Positions 8,430-17,556 are shown, counted from the first letter of the stretch. The stretch: 64,000 bases of DNA from Labilithrix sp. (GCA_019637175.1 JAHBWD010000029.1:37338-101337), one strand, 5' to 3'. Notes: generated by a model not told the origin, from the sequence alone. Translations and numbers: made by a program.

Positions 8430-9247
8430 GCTCTCCTCACCCGACGCGCCGCGCCCGCGGCGAACAGCGTGGCGAGCGTCAGGACGATCGACGCGCCCTC
8501 GGGCCAGCCGAGCCGCACCGCGACCATGAACCCGAGCAGCACCGACGTGACGCCGGCGAGCATGGCCCAGCCGACGACGCCGAGGAGCGAGCGGCCGAGC
8601 AGGCGCCCCGTCGCCGCGGGGATCACGAGGAACGCGCTCACGAGCACGACGCCCGCGAGGCGGATGGCGGCGACGACGACGGCGGCCAGCAGCGCGAGCA
8701 GCGCGCTCTCGAGCCAGCCGACCTCGATCCCGGAGAGGCGCGCGAGCTCTTCGTCGAAGGTCGCGTACGCGATGCGCGTCCAGGCGAAGACCACGAAGGA
8801 GAGCGTCACCGCCGCGATGCCGAGGACGATCCAGAGATCGTCGGCGCCGACGAGCACGATGTTGCCGAAGAGGAGCTGCTCGGGATCGAACGTTTGCTGC
8901 GTGCGCTTCGCCTTCCGCAAGAAGATCACGCCGGCGGCGAAGCAGACGGCGAACAGGATCGCCATCGCGACGTCGGATCGGAGGCCGCCCCGGCGGCGGA
9001 GCGTCCCGATCGCCATCGCCGCGACCGCGGTGAAGGGGATCGCGACGACGAGCGGCGAGCTCAGGCCGAGGAACATGCCGAGGGCGATGCCGCCGAACGC
9101 CGCGTGGGAGAGGCCGTCGCCGAGGTAGGCGAGCCCGCGCGCCGTGACGAGCACCCCGAGCAGCGCGAGGAGCGCGGCGAGGACGGATCCGGCGAGCAGC
9201 GCGCGCTGGAAGATGGGGATGCCGAGGTAGGCGAACGAGTCGAGCAC
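8426..9247 (-). CDS. Metal ABC transporter permease (ZnuB/MntB-type)
   Basis: Integral membrane permease of the cluster-9 ABC importers for Zn2+, Mn2+ or Fe2+. The 273 residues have about eight hydrophobic segments. The family signatures TARGLAYLGDGLSHAAFGGIALG (read here as two adjoining blocks) and the loop RLSGIEVGWLESALLALLA are clear. The matching ATPase (ZnuC) and substrate-binding lipoprotein (ZnuA) are not adjacent: the gene is first in a coupled run with two methyltransferase-related genes. The partners would have to be encoded elsewhere. Which metal it carries cannot be told from the permease alone. Confidence 0.88.
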   Translation of the reverse strand: MLDSFAYLGIPIFQRALLAGSVLAALLALLGVLVTARGLAYLGDGLSHAAFGGIALGMFLGLSSPLVVAIPFTAVAAMAIGTLRRRGGLRSDVAMAILFAVCFAAGVIFLRKAKRTQQTFDPEQLLFGNIVLVGADDLWIVLGIAAVTLSFVVFAWTRIAYATFDEELARLSGIEVGWLESALLALLAAVVVAAIRLAGVVLVSAFLVIPAATGRLLGRSLLGVVGWAMLAGVTSVLLGFMVAVRLGWPEGASIVLTLATLFAAGAARRVRRA

Positions 9248-9316
9248 TGTCTCGCGACGCCAGAAGCTACCGCCCTTCGCACCCTTCCGCTACGCTGGAT
9301 CCGAAAGGCCTCTCGC

Positions 9317-11284
9317 ATGCGCCTGCCTTCGCTTGCACGCTTCTTCGCGGTGTCGCTCGTCGCCGCGCTCTTCCTCGTCGTCCTCGCGGCGGGTTGCGGT
9401 CGCTCGAGCCTCGAGATCGAGACCGTCGAGGGGGGGATCACCCCGGGCAACTGCGGGCCTTCGAACTGCCCGAGCGGGTGCTGCGACGCGAACGGGATCT
9501 GCCGCGTCGGGTCGGATACGCGCGCGTGCGGCACCCGCGGCATCCGATGTCTCGACTGCGTCGCGAACGGCTTCACGTTCTGCGACGGCCGGCGGGTCTG
9601 CGGTCGCGACGTCACCAACTGCGGCCCGGGCGAGTGCCCGACGGGGTGCTGCTCGACCGAGGCGGGTCGATCCACCTGCCTCGCGGGCACCGATCCCGGC
9701 GCGTGCGGGCGGAGCGGCCAGAGCTGCATCGACTGCGCGAGGCAGGGCCGCTCGTGCGACTTCGGCACACGGGCCTGCAGCGTCGGTCGCTGCGACGCTT
9801 CGAACTGCCCCGGCTGCTGCGTCGGCGATCAATGTCTGCCCGGCTCCGACAGCGGCGCCTGCGGAGCGCGCGGCGAGCAGTGCCGGAGCTGCACCGCCAC
9901 CGGCCAGGTCTGTCAGTCGACGCCCGGCGGCGGCGGCCAGTGCCAGGGCACGCCGACGTGCGGCCCGGCCAACTGCGGAGGCTGCTGTCTCGGCACGACC
10001 TGCGTGAGCGGCACCGACTCGACGGCGTGCGGCCGCCAAGGGCTCGCGTGCTCGAACTGCCAGGCGAACGGGCGCGTCTGCGTTCCTCAAGGGCAGCCCA
10101 ACGAGCGCACCTGCCAGCTCCCGGTCACGTGCGGCCCCGCCAACTGCCCCGGCTGCTGCGTGGGCAACGAGTGCGTCGTCGCGACGACGCCGGCCGCGTG
10201 CGGACGCAACGGCGAGGTGTGCAGGGGCTGCGGCCTCAACGAGGCGTGCAACGCGGGCGTCTGCATTCCGGCGCCGAACTGCGGACCGGCGAACTGCGCG
10301 GGCTGCTGCATCGGCAACGACATCTGCGCCGTCGGAAATCAGAACACGGCGTGCGGCGCGGCCGGCGTCCAGTGCCTCAACTGCGCGGGTCAGGGCCGCG
10401 TGTGTCAGGGCGGCGCGTGCCAGGTGCCCGCGTGCGGTCCGGCGAACTGCGCGGGCTGCTGCCAGGGCAACACGTGCGTGATCGGCGTCCAAGACAACGC
10501 GTGCGGCGGCGGCGGCCAGCAGTGCAACGACTGCACGCAGGGCGCGCAAGTCTGCACCGCGGGTCAGTGCCGCGATCGATGCGGTCCGGCGAACTGCGCG
10601 GGCTGCTGCACGACGAGCAACGCGTGCGCCCTCGGCTTCGCCAACGGCGCGTGCGGCTCCGGAGGCGCCGCGTGCGTCAACTGCACCGGCGCCGGCTCGA
10701 CGTGCAACGGCCTCGTCAACCCGCGCGTCTGCAACAACCAGCAGAACACCTGCCCCGCGCCCTACGGCGCGTGCCCCGACGGCGTGACGACGCCGATCAC
10801 GCCCTCGCTCCAGAACCATTGCGACGACCTCGATCTCGACGGCCTCCAGGGCGCCTGCGCCGGGGGCCAGGAGACGGGCACGTGCGCGGCCGCGTTCGCG
10901 CTCCTCGCGGCGGTGAAAGCGCCGTGCGCGGCGTGCCTCGCGCCGTTCAACGTGCCGCTCGGGCAGCTCTCGGGCATCTACGCCTGCGTCGCGCCGTTCG
11001 TCGACGTCGATTGCAACCGATCGACGGGCTGCGCGATGCACTGTCAGACGACGAGCTGCAGCCAGTGTCCTCCGGCGTCGACCGAGCAATGCCGCAGCCA
11101 GGTCGGCGCCAACGGCGGTCAGTGCTTCGGGCTCATCGCGCAGACCTCGTGCATCCAGACGCAAGGCGCGGTCGATCCGGGCGACCTCTGCAGCCCGCTC
11201 ACGTATCCGCCGATCGCGGACACGGCGCTCTTCAGTCGCTGGTTCCGTGCGGTCGGCGATCACTTCTGCGGCAACGGCCCGTGA
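9317..11284 (+). CDS. Lipoprotein with eight Cys-rich repeats
   Basis: The signal MRLPSLARFF..LVVLAAGC is a lipobox with acceptor Cys27, so the protein is probably lipid-anchored in the envelope. Residues about 45-475 hold eight tandem copies of a 35-60 residue unit. The pattern is C-G-P-x-N-C-x-G-C-C-x-G-x-x-C, about 9 residues, A-C-G-x-x-G-x-x-C-x-x-C. Copies 4-8 are closest to each other; 1 and 2 carry an extra residue before the C-C pair. Nine conserved Cys per unit suggests stacked disulfide knots. The last 180 residues form a distinct Cys-rich domain, without the repeat, containing PAPYGACPDG and a CSQCPPAS region. No enzymatic motif was seen; an adhesive or structural surface role is a guess. 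Confidence 0.85.
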   Translation: MRLPSLARFFAVSLVAALFLVVLAAGCGRSSLEIETVEGGITPGNCGPSNCPSGCCDANGICRVGSDTRACGTRGIRCLDCVANGFTFCDGRRVCGRDVTNCGPGECPTGCCSTEAGRSTCLAGTDPGACGRSGQSCIDCARQGRSCDFGTRACSVGRCDASNCPGCCVGDQCLPGSDSGACGARGEQCRSCTATGQVCQSTPGGGGQCQGTPTCGPANCGGCCLGTTCVSGTDSTACGRQGLACSNCQANGRVCVPQGQPNERTCQLPVTCGPANCPGCCVGNECVVATTPAACGRNGEVCRGCGLNEACNAGVCIPAPNCGPANCAGCCIGNDICAVGNQNTACGAAGVQCLNCAGQGRVCQGGACQVPACGPANCAGCCQGNTCVIGVQDNACGGGGQQCNDCTQGAQVCTAGQCRDRCGPANCAGCCTTSNACALGFANGACGSGGAACVNCTGAGSTCNGLVNPRVCNNQQNTCPAPYGACPDGVTTPITPSLQNHCDDLDLDGLQGACAGGQETGTCAAAFALLAAVKAPCAACLAPFNVPLGQLSGIYACVAPFVDVDCNRSTGCAMHCQTTSCSQCPPASTEQCRSQVGANGGQCFGLIAQTSCIQTQGAVDPGDLCSPLTYPPIADTALFSRWFRAVGDHFCGNGP

Positions 11285-11313
11285 CCCGAGGGCTGTGCTA
11301 AGACGGTCGCGCG

Positions 11314-12429
11314 ATGGCGCGGCCGGGGTATGACGAGGTCGTTCTTCTCACGGGGTTTCCCTCGTTCGGCGCGCGCAAGCTCTGCGAGCATCTCGTCGCG
11401 TCGCACGCGCGCACGCTCGTGCACGCCGTCGTGCAGAAGAAGTTCGAGGCCGACGCGCGCGAGGCGCTCGACGCGCTCCCGCTCGAGCAGCGCGGGCGGG
11501 TGAACCTGCTCGAAGGCGACGCCGCGGCGATGGACCTCGGTCTGTCGGGCAGCGAGCTGAAGGCGGTCGCGTCGGAGATCGACCGCATCCACCACATGGC
11601 GCAGGTCTCGTACCTCGGCGCCGATCGAAAGCTCGCCGAGCACGTGAACGTCGGCGGCGCGCGCGAGATCCTCGAGCTCGCGTCGGTGGCGCGATCGCTC
11701 CAGTGTCTCGTCTTCCACTCGACGGCGCACGTGTCGGGCGATCGAACCGGGCTCGTCCTCGAGGCCGAGCTCGACAAGGGGCAGACGTTTCGCAACGTCG
11801 TCGAGGAGACGATGGCGCGCGCCGAGAAGATGATGCGCGGGGCGATGTCGAAGGTGCCGATCGCCGTCGTTCGTCCCACGATCGTCGTCGGCGACTCGCA
11901 GACGGGTGAGGTCGACCGCTTCGACGGACCGTACTTCCTCATCCTGCTCATCGTCACGTCGCCGCCCGACTTCCCGATGCCGCTCCCCGGCCGCGCCGAC
12001 ACGCTCCTCCACCTCGTGCCCGCCGACTACTACGTGCGCGCCGCGTGCGCGATCGGGCGCGATCCGCGCGCGCGAGGTCGCACGTTCCACATCGGTGATC
12101 CGTCTCCGCTCACGACCAAGCGGGTCTTCGAGCTCGTCGCCGCCGCCGGCGGGAGGCGAACGCCGCGCGGCTTCATCCCGGCGAACCTCACGAAGGCGCT
12201 CCTTCGCACGCCGGGGATCGATCGCTTGGCGAAGAGCCCGCGCGCGTTCATCGACGCGCTGGCGACGCCGGTGACGTACAGCTTCGCCAACACCACCGAG
12301 CTGCTCGCCGACACAGACGTGCGCTGCCCGCCGCTCGAGAGCTACGTCGACGGCCTCGTCGAGTACGTGCAGCACCGCTTGCGCGAGAAGCGCGCCCGCG
12401 ACGCCGAGGTCGACGACCCCCTCGTCTGA
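11314..12429 (+). CDS. SDR/thioester-reductase-like NAD(P)-binding protein, catalytic Tyr/Lys absent
   Basis: This is an extended short-chain dehydrogenase of the male-sterility/thioester-reductase (NAD_binding_4) type. Supporting features are a Rossmann start VVLLTGFPSFGA with a degenerate Gly motif, VNVGGAREILELA, VFHSTAHVSG and the family-typical VVRPTIVVGDSQTGEVDRFDG. The active-site block normally reads N-x-Y-x-x-S/T-K; here it is NVVEETM (161-167), so Tyr is Val163 and Lys is Met167. The protein may bind NAD(P) without performing redox chemistry, or may use other residues. It begins 29 bp after the Cys-rich repeat lipoprotein; the next gene follows by 75 bp. Confidence 0.8.
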   Translation: MARPGYDEVVLLTGFPSFGARKLCEHLVASHARTLVHAVVQKKFEADAREALDALPLEQRGRVNLLEGDAAAMDLGLSGSELKAVASEIDRIHHMAQVSYLGADRKLAEHVNVGGAREILELASVARSLQCLVFHSTAHVSGDRTGLVLEAELDKGQTFRNVVEETMARAEKMMRGAMSKVPIAVVRPTIVVGDSQTGEVDRFDGPYFLILLIVTSPPDFPMPLPGRADTLLHLVPADYYVRAACAIGRDPRARGRTFHIGDPSPLTTKRVFELVAAAGGRRTPRGFIPANLTKALLRTPGIDRLAKSPRAFIDALATPVTYSFANTTELLADTDVRCPPLESYVDGLVEYVQHRLREKRARDAEVDDPLV

Positions 12430-12504
12430 GCCTCCAGGGAAGAGGTCGCGGTCGCCGCGGCACTCTACCGTTGAGTCGCGCGGCGAGTCCGCTACAAGAG
12501 CGGC

Positions 12505-12771
12505 ATGCCGCGTCGCCCCGTCCCACCCCTCGTCGGCGAGGGCATGGTCACGCGGCGGCTCGTCGTCCGCGCGAAAGACGTCGCGTTCCTCAAGGGCGTC
12601 GTGGAGGCGCACGACGGCCTCGCGCAGGTCTTCGCCGAAGCGGGGGGAGATCTCACCATCGCTTCGCCCGCGGATCGCGAAGCGGATCTGGCGGAGCTCG
12701 TGCGCGATCTCGCGGAAGAGCTCGGCGGCGTCCTCGAGCCGGAGCGTCCGGATCTCGAGGCAGAGCCGTGA
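12505..12771 (+). CDS. DUF4911-like small protein
   Basis: An 88-residue protein with an N-terminal basic stretch, then VVRAKDVAFLKGVVEAHDGLAQVFAEAG, which fits the short DUF4911 family (pattern FLK-x-hydrophobic-E-A-x-x-G-L-A). The C-terminal half is acidic and helical (ADLAELVRDLAEELGG). Function is unknown for the family. The stop overlaps the GTG of the following flavoprotein by 4 bp (12768-12771), so the two are translationally coupled. That coupling is the only functional clue. Confidence 0.7.
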   Translation: MPRRPVPPLVGEGMVTRRLVVRAKDVAFLKGVVEAHDGLAQVFAEAGGDLTIASPADREADLAELVRDLAEELGGVLEPERPDLEAEP

Positions 12772-13937
12772 GCTTCGATCGCGACGTCGCGATCGTCGGC
12801 GGCGGTCCGGCGGGAACGAGCACCGCGATCCACCTCGTACGCGCCGAAGGGATCCGCGCCGATCGCGTCGTCGTGCTCGACAAGGCACGCTTCCCGCGCG
12901 ACAAGCCCTGCGCCGGCGCGATCAGCCAGCTCGGCGTCGACGCGCTCCGCGACGTCGGCGTCAGCGTGCGCGTCCCCGCGGTGGCGATGCAGGGCGTGCG
13001 CGTGATTCTGGGCGGCGAGATCGGCGAGACGCGATGCGCGATGGGCATCGTCGTCCGTCGCATCGAGCTCGACGCCCAGCTCGTCGACGAGGCGCGCGCG
13101 GTGGGCGTCGAGGTGCGCGAGGGCGCGGGCGTCACGGCGATCGAGCGCGTGCCCGGCGGGTTCCGCGTCACGACCGCCGAGGGGGCGATCACGGCGCGCT
13201 TCCTCGCCGCGGCCGACGGCGCGGGGAGCACGACGCGCAAGCTCCTCGGCATGCGCGAGACGGAGCGCAAGGGCCACCTCTACGTCCTCGAGACGGAGCC
13301 GAGCGCGGCCGACACCGGCACCACGCGCGGGCTCATCGACTTCGATCTGTCGGTGCTCGAGGACGGCCTGCAAGGCTACTACTGGGACTTCCCCGTCATC
13401 GTCGGCGGCGCCCCCGGCGTGAGCCGCGGCATCTACCACGCCAACCTGTCGCCGAGCTCCGACGTGAAGAAGGCGCTCGGCCGCGCCCTACGCCGTCGCG
13501 GCGTCGACATCGAGAAGGTGAAGCTCAAGCCCTTCAGCACGCGGCCCTACGTGCCCGGCTCGCGCGTCGCCGAGCCGGGCGTCGTCCTCGTCGGCGAGGC
13601 CGCCGGCATCGACCGCACGACGGGCGAGGGCATCGCGCAGGCGATCGTCATGGGGAAGATCGCCGCGCGCCACTTGATGCGCGCGCTGCGCACCGGCGGG
13701 AGCTGCTTCGAGCGGTACGCGCGCGACGTGCGCGCCTCCACGATCGGCCGCCACATGCTCCAGAGCGCGTGGCTCGCGCGTCGCGTCTACCGGCGCTCCG
13801 GCTTGCCCGCGCGCCGCCTCTTGCTGCGCTCCGACTTCGCGCGCGACGCGGCGATGCGCTGGTATCACGGCGCGTCGCTCCCGTGGTCGACGCAGGCGCG
13901 ACTCGCGCTCGGCCTCGCCGCTTCCGCGATCGGCTAG
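12768..13937 (+). CDS. Geranylgeranyl-reductase-family FAD oxidoreductase
   Basis: FAD-dependent reductase that would saturate isoprenoid double bonds or act on a related lipid. Seen: the dinucleotide motif VAIVGGGPAGTSTAIHL at the N-terminus, then the family signature FPRDKPCAGAIS (P-x-x-K-x-C-x-G). The C-terminal FAD block is VLVGEAAGIDRTTGEGIAQA. GTG is the only start fitting this motif position; it overlaps the upstream stop (GTGA). The 389 residues match the family's usual length. It converges with the next gene, and both stop codons share the palindrome CTAG at 13934-13937. The substrate cannot be told; menaquinone, carotenoid or archaeal-type lipid steps are all known for relatives. 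Confidence 0.88.
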   Translation: MSFDRDVAIVGGGPAGTSTAIHLVRAEGIRADRVVVLDKARFPRDKPCAGAISQLGVDALRDVGVSVRVPAVAMQGVRVILGGEIGETRCAMGIVVRRIELDAQLVDEARAVGVEVREGAGVTAIERVPGGFRVTTAEGAITARFLAAADGAGSTTRKLLGMRETERKGHLYVLETEPSAADTGTTRGLIDFDLSVLEDGLQGYYWDFPVIVGGAPGVSRGIYHANLSPSSDVKKALGRALRRRGVDIEKVKLKPFSTRPYVPGSRVAEPGVVLVGEAAGIDRTTGEGIAQAIVMGKIAARHLMRALRTGGSCFERYARDVRASTIGRHMLQSAWLARRVYRRSGLPARRLLLRSDFARDAAMRWYHGASLPWSTQARLALGLAASAIG

Positions 13938-16039
13938 ACGTTCGACGGGCGGCTGCCGACGTCGTCGTCGTCCGAGGTCAGCTCCGCGTGCACCGACGGC
14001 GAGCTGCCGTCGACGTCGAGCGCGCTGCCGCGGTCGTGCGCCGAGTCGGGCGGCGGCGGCAGGCTCGACTGGCCGCTGTGGCCGAGCGCGTTCTTGTGAT
14101 CGAGGAAGCGCAGCGTTCCTGGTCCGCTCGTGCGCTCGAGCACGCCGCGCAGATCGCCGGGCATCGCCGCCTCGACGATGAGCCGCTGGTTCTTCGTCGG
14201 GTGATCGAACTCGAGGCGCACGCAGTGGAGGAAGGTCCGGTCGAGCGCGTTCTTCTCCTCGAAGAAGCGGTTGGTCGGCGCGTGGCCGTAGCGGTCGTCG
14301 CCCAGCACGGGGTGGCCGATCGCCGCGAGGTGGCGGCGCACCTGGTGGGTGCGGCCCTGCTCGGGCACGACGCGGAGGACCGAGTGCCCGCTCGCGACCG
14401 CGAGGCGGCGGTAGCGAGTGCGTGCAGGATACATCTTTCCGTCTTCGCGCAGGTCGCGCGTGATGGCGCCCTTGCTCGGGGTCACGCCGCGCGCGCCCGC
14501 GACGAAGATCTTGCGCGCCGTCTCGGCGCCCAAGACCTGCTGCCAGCGGGGCACGAGCTCCGGCTTCTTCGCGAGCATCACGAGCCCGGACGTGCCCACG
14601 TCGATGCGGTGCACCGGCACGACGTCGGCCGCGTCGGGGAGCTTGCGCGCGCGCTGCACGAGCGAGGAGGCGTACTCGCCCTGGGGCGACGTGGGCTCGT
14701 GGGCGCCCTTCTCGACGACGAGGATCTCCTCGTCTTCGTACGCGACCTTCGGCGTAGGCACGCCGATGCGACGCAGCACCGCGATCGTCTCCACCTCGTC
14801 GGTGAGCGGGATCATGTCGAGCGGGCGGAGCGTCTGACACCCGAAGCCGAGGCGCGAGAAGTGATCGAGATCGCGCGCGAGCGTGTCGGGATCGCAGGAG
14901 ACGTACGCGATGGTGGCGACGTCGATGCGCGCGACGAGCTCGCGCGCGACCGGGCTCATGCCCCGGCGTGGAGGATTGACCACGACGGCGTCGAGCGTCG
15001 CGCGCTGCTCGTCGAGCCGCCTCAGCGCCGAAGCGACGTCGGCCGCCTCCGCGCGCACCGGGAGCCCTTGGCTCTTCGCCGCCTGCTCGGCGTGGGCCGC
15101 GGCGGGGGCGAACGACTCGACGAGGTGCACCTCGGCGCCCGACTGCGCGAGCGCGAGCGAGATCGCGCCCGAGCCTCCGTAGAGATCGAGCACGCGCGGC
15201 CGGCGGCGGTCGGCGCGGGCGATGCCGAGCAGATCGATGAGGGTCGTGTGAACCCGCTCGGCCTGCCCGCGGTGCGCCTGGACGAACGAGCCGTAGGTCG
15301 CGCGATGGCGCGCCCTGCCGACGCGATCGTCGGCGGCGGTCGCGCCGTGGAGGACGATCGTCTCGCTCCCGAGGATCTGCGGAGACTCACCTTCGTGGAA
15401 GTTGACCGCGACGCCGGCGATCGAAGGGACGGTCGCCGCGAGGCTCCGCGCCGTCGCCTCGAGCGCCTCGCGCGTCGCGGAGCGGCCACGCTGCATGACG
15501 AGCGTGACGAGCACGCTCGAGCCTTCCTCGGTGCGCACCTCGCGGAGATCGACCGCGCGGAGCGCGCCGCCGCCGTTGGGCTCGAAGGGCGCGAGCGCGC
15601 CGGTCGTCTTCTCGTCTTCCGCGATCCGCGCGCGGAGCACCGACGCGATCTCGGCGACCACGGGCGAGAGCACGCGACAGCGCGGGATGTCGACCACCTG
15701 GTGGCCGCCCCCCTTCGCGTAGAGCCCGAGCTTGCCTCCGCCGGAGACGATGAGCTTCGCCCGCGTGCGGTACTCGACGATCGGCGCGGCGGCGGAGACG
15801 GGCTCGGTGTACACGAGCTCGAGCGTCGGATAGCGCGAGACGGACTGCACCACGCGACCGCGCTTCATCGCGAGCTGCTCGCCGTAGGGGAGGCCGATGA
15901 TGGGACAACCTCCGCACCGATCGGCGTGCTCGCACACGACCCGCTGCCCGGCGACCTCGTCGCTCGGCGAGCCGGCGCGAGGCAGCTGCGCGAGCAGCGC
16001 GCTCTCGTTCGGCGTCGTTCTGTCCTCGCGCGACGGCAT
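13934..16039 (-). CDS. Fused RNA m5U methyltransferase / RluA-family pseudouridine synthase
   Basis: A 701-residue protein joining two RNA-modifying enzymes. Residues 1 to about 420 are a TrmA/RlmC/RlmD-type uracil-C5 methyltransferase. It has an iron-sulfur cluster set C36-x5-C42-x2-C45 and C121, SAM motif VLDLYGGSGAISLAL, VVVNPPRRG, and the nucleophile motif YVSCDPDTLARDL (Cys near 381). Residues about 430-650 are a RluA-type pseudouridine synthase with HRIDVGTSGLVMLAKK (catalytic Asp near 478), GRTHQVRRHLAAIGHPVLGD and RTFLHCVRLEF. The tail (about 50 residues) is low-complexity and Asp-rich. Both halves look intact, with no frameshift between them. The targets are probably two nearby uridines in 23S rRNA, but this is inference. 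Confidence 0.92.
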   Translation of the reverse strand: MPSREDRTTPNESALLAQLPRAGSPSDEVAGQRVVCEHADRCGGCPIIGLPYGEQLAMKRGRVVQSVSRYPTLELVYTEPVSAAAPIVEYRTRAKLIVSGGGKLGLYAKGGGHQVVDIPRCRVLSPVVAEIASVLRARIAEDEKTTGALAPFEPNGGGALRAVDLREVRTEEGSSVLVTLVMQRGRSATREALEATARSLAATVPSIAGVAVNFHEGESPQILGSETIVLHGATAADDRVGRARHRATYGSFVQAHRGQAERVHTTLIDLLGIARADRRRPRVLDLYGGSGAISLALAQSGAEVHLVESFAPAAAHAEQAAKSQGLPVRAEAADVASALRRLDEQRATLDAVVVNPPRRGMSPVARELVARIDVATIAYVSCDPDTLARDLDHFSRLGFGCQTLRPLDMIPLTDEVETIAVLRRIGVPTPKVAYEDEEILVVEKGAHEPTSPQGEYASSLVQRARKLPDAADVVPVHRIDVGTSGLVMLAKKPELVPRWQQVLGAETARKIFVAGARGVTPSKGAITRDLREDGKMYPARTRYRRLAVASGHSVLRVVPEQGRTHQVRRHLAAIGHPVLGDDRYGHAPTNRFFEEKNALDRTFLHCVRLEFDHPTKNQRLIVEAAMPGDLRGVLERTSGPGTLRFLDHKNALGHSGQSSLPPPPDSAHDRGSALDVDGSSPSVHAELTSDDDDVGSRPSNV

Positions 16040-16113
16040 GCGAGCGTCCAGGTTACACGAGTTGGAGGGTGGGACCGGAAGGGGATACGCTCTCGTCGAG
16101 TCTCGAGGCCCGC

Positions 16114-17547
16114 ATGTCCAGCTCGCGAAGTGATCAGGCCACGGCTCCCGCGGGGGCTCCGGCGGCGCTCCCGTCGCCCGGTCACGTCATCGCCGGCAAG
16201 TACGCGATCGAGAAGGTGCTGGGCGAGGGCGGAATGGGGATCGTCTACGAGGCCACCCACCTCAAGCTCCGGCAACGGGTCGCGGTGAAGATGCTCCTGC
16301 CGGACATGATGGCGCACGAGGTGATCGTGTCGCGCTTCGAGCGTGAGGCGCGCGCGGCAGGGCAGCTCCGCAGCCGTCACGTCGCCCGGGTGATGGACGT
16401 CGACACCACGCCCGAAGGCTTGCCGTACATGGTCATGGAGTTCCTCGAGGGCCACGATCTCCAGATCGAGATCGAGCGGCGCGGGCGCCTCCCGTGGGAC
16501 GAATCCGTCGACTACGTGCTGCAAGCGTGCGCCGCGATGATCGAGGCGCATCAGCTCGGGATCGTTCACCGCGACCTGAAACCCTCGAACCTCTACCTCG
16601 CGATCGACGGCGAGGCGCGGGTGATCAAGGTGCTCGACTTCGGGATCTCGAAGGTCCAGAGCGAAGGCGACGCGAAGCTCACCGCCGCCGAGGCCGTGAT
16701 GGGCACGGCGATGTACATGGCGCCGGAGCAGGTGCGCTCGTCGAAGAACGTCGACGCGCGCTCCGACATCTGGTCGCTCGGCGTGATTCTGTACGAGCTC
16801 CTGTGCGGGCGTCCGCCCTTCGTGGGCACGCCCACGCAGGTCGCGGCGGCGATCGTGAGCGAAGACCCTCCCGATCTGCGCGGGCAGTGCGACGCGCCGG
16901 CGGAGCTCGTCGCGATCGTGACGAAGGCGCTCCAGCGCGAGGCCTCCGGCCGCTTCGACGACGTGCGCGCGCTCGCGCTCGCGCTCGCGCCGCTCGCGTC
17001 GTCGACGGGCGCGGGGCGCTTGATCGCCGACGGGCTGCTCAGCGGGTCTCCCGGCGTGGCCTTCCGCGGATCGATGCGGCCGGGCGCGCGGATCGACGAG
17101 GCTTCGACCGTCGTGCAGGTCGCCGCGGTGAGCGAGGCGCGCATGCGAGGGCGCGGCGAAGGAGGCACCGCGCCCGGCTGGTCGCAGCACAGCCAGCCGG
17201 CGTTGCGCAGCCGCACGCTGCTCATCGGCTTCGCGATCGCGTTCGTCGGCGGCGTGCTCTCGCTCGGGGGCGGCGCGCTCTTCTATCTCCGATCGCGCGA
17301 GCACGCGGCTGCCCCGACCGGGCCGCCGAGCTCACCTCCGAGCGCGGAGAAGACGAGCGAGCCGTTCGTCGATCCCGTGCCTCCCTCGATCCCTGCGCCT
17401 CCGGTGACGGGACAGCCCGCCGTCAGCGCGAGCGCGTCGGCGCGGCGTCCGACGGCGGCGCCGGCGAAGCCCGCGGCGCCGGCGAAGCCCGTGGAGCCGA
17501 AGCCGGCCGCGAAGCCCGCGCCGAGCGCGAACCCGCTCCTGCTCTAG
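16114..17547 (+). CDS. Membrane-anchored Ser/Thr protein kinase (Hanks type)
   Basis: The N-terminal kinase domain (about 29-290) carries every key element. They are the glycine loop GEGGMGIVYEA (37-47), AVKML with the ATP lysine (59), HRDLKPSN (RD-type catalytic loop, about 151), LDFGIS (metal Asp, about 174), MAPEQ and DIWSLGVILYELL. A single membrane segment, LLIGFAIAFVGGVLSLGG, starts at about 369. The last 85 residues are Pro/Ala/Lys-rich and probably lie in the periplasm, where no sensor domain is visible. ATG at 16114 was chosen over one 45 bp upstream because the extension is unconserved. It is divergent from the fused rRNA-modification gene, 74 bp away. Confidence 0.95.
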   Translation: MSSSRSDQATAPAGAPAALPSPGHVIAGKYAIEKVLGEGGMGIVYEATHLKLRQRVAVKMLLPDMMAHEVIVSRFEREARAAGQLRSRHVARVMDVDTTPEGLPYMVMEFLEGHDLQIEIERRGRLPWDESVDYVLQACAAMIEAHQLGIVHRDLKPSNLYLAIDGEARVIKVLDFGISKVQSEGDAKLTAAEAVMGTAMYMAPEQVRSSKNVDARSDIWSLGVILYELLCGRPPFVGTPTQVAAAIVSEDPPDLRGQCDAPAELVAIVTKALQREASGRFDDVRALALALAPLASSTGAGRLIADGLLSGSPGVAFRGSMRPGARIDEASTVVQVAAVSEARMRGRGEGGTAPGWSQHSQPALRSRTLLIGFAIAFVGGVLSLGGGALFYLRSREHAAAPTGPPSSPPSAEKTSEPFVDPVPPSIPAPPVTGQPAVSASASARRPTAAPAKPAAPAKPVEPKPAAKPAPSANPLLL

Positions 17548-17556
17548 CTCGGCGCT

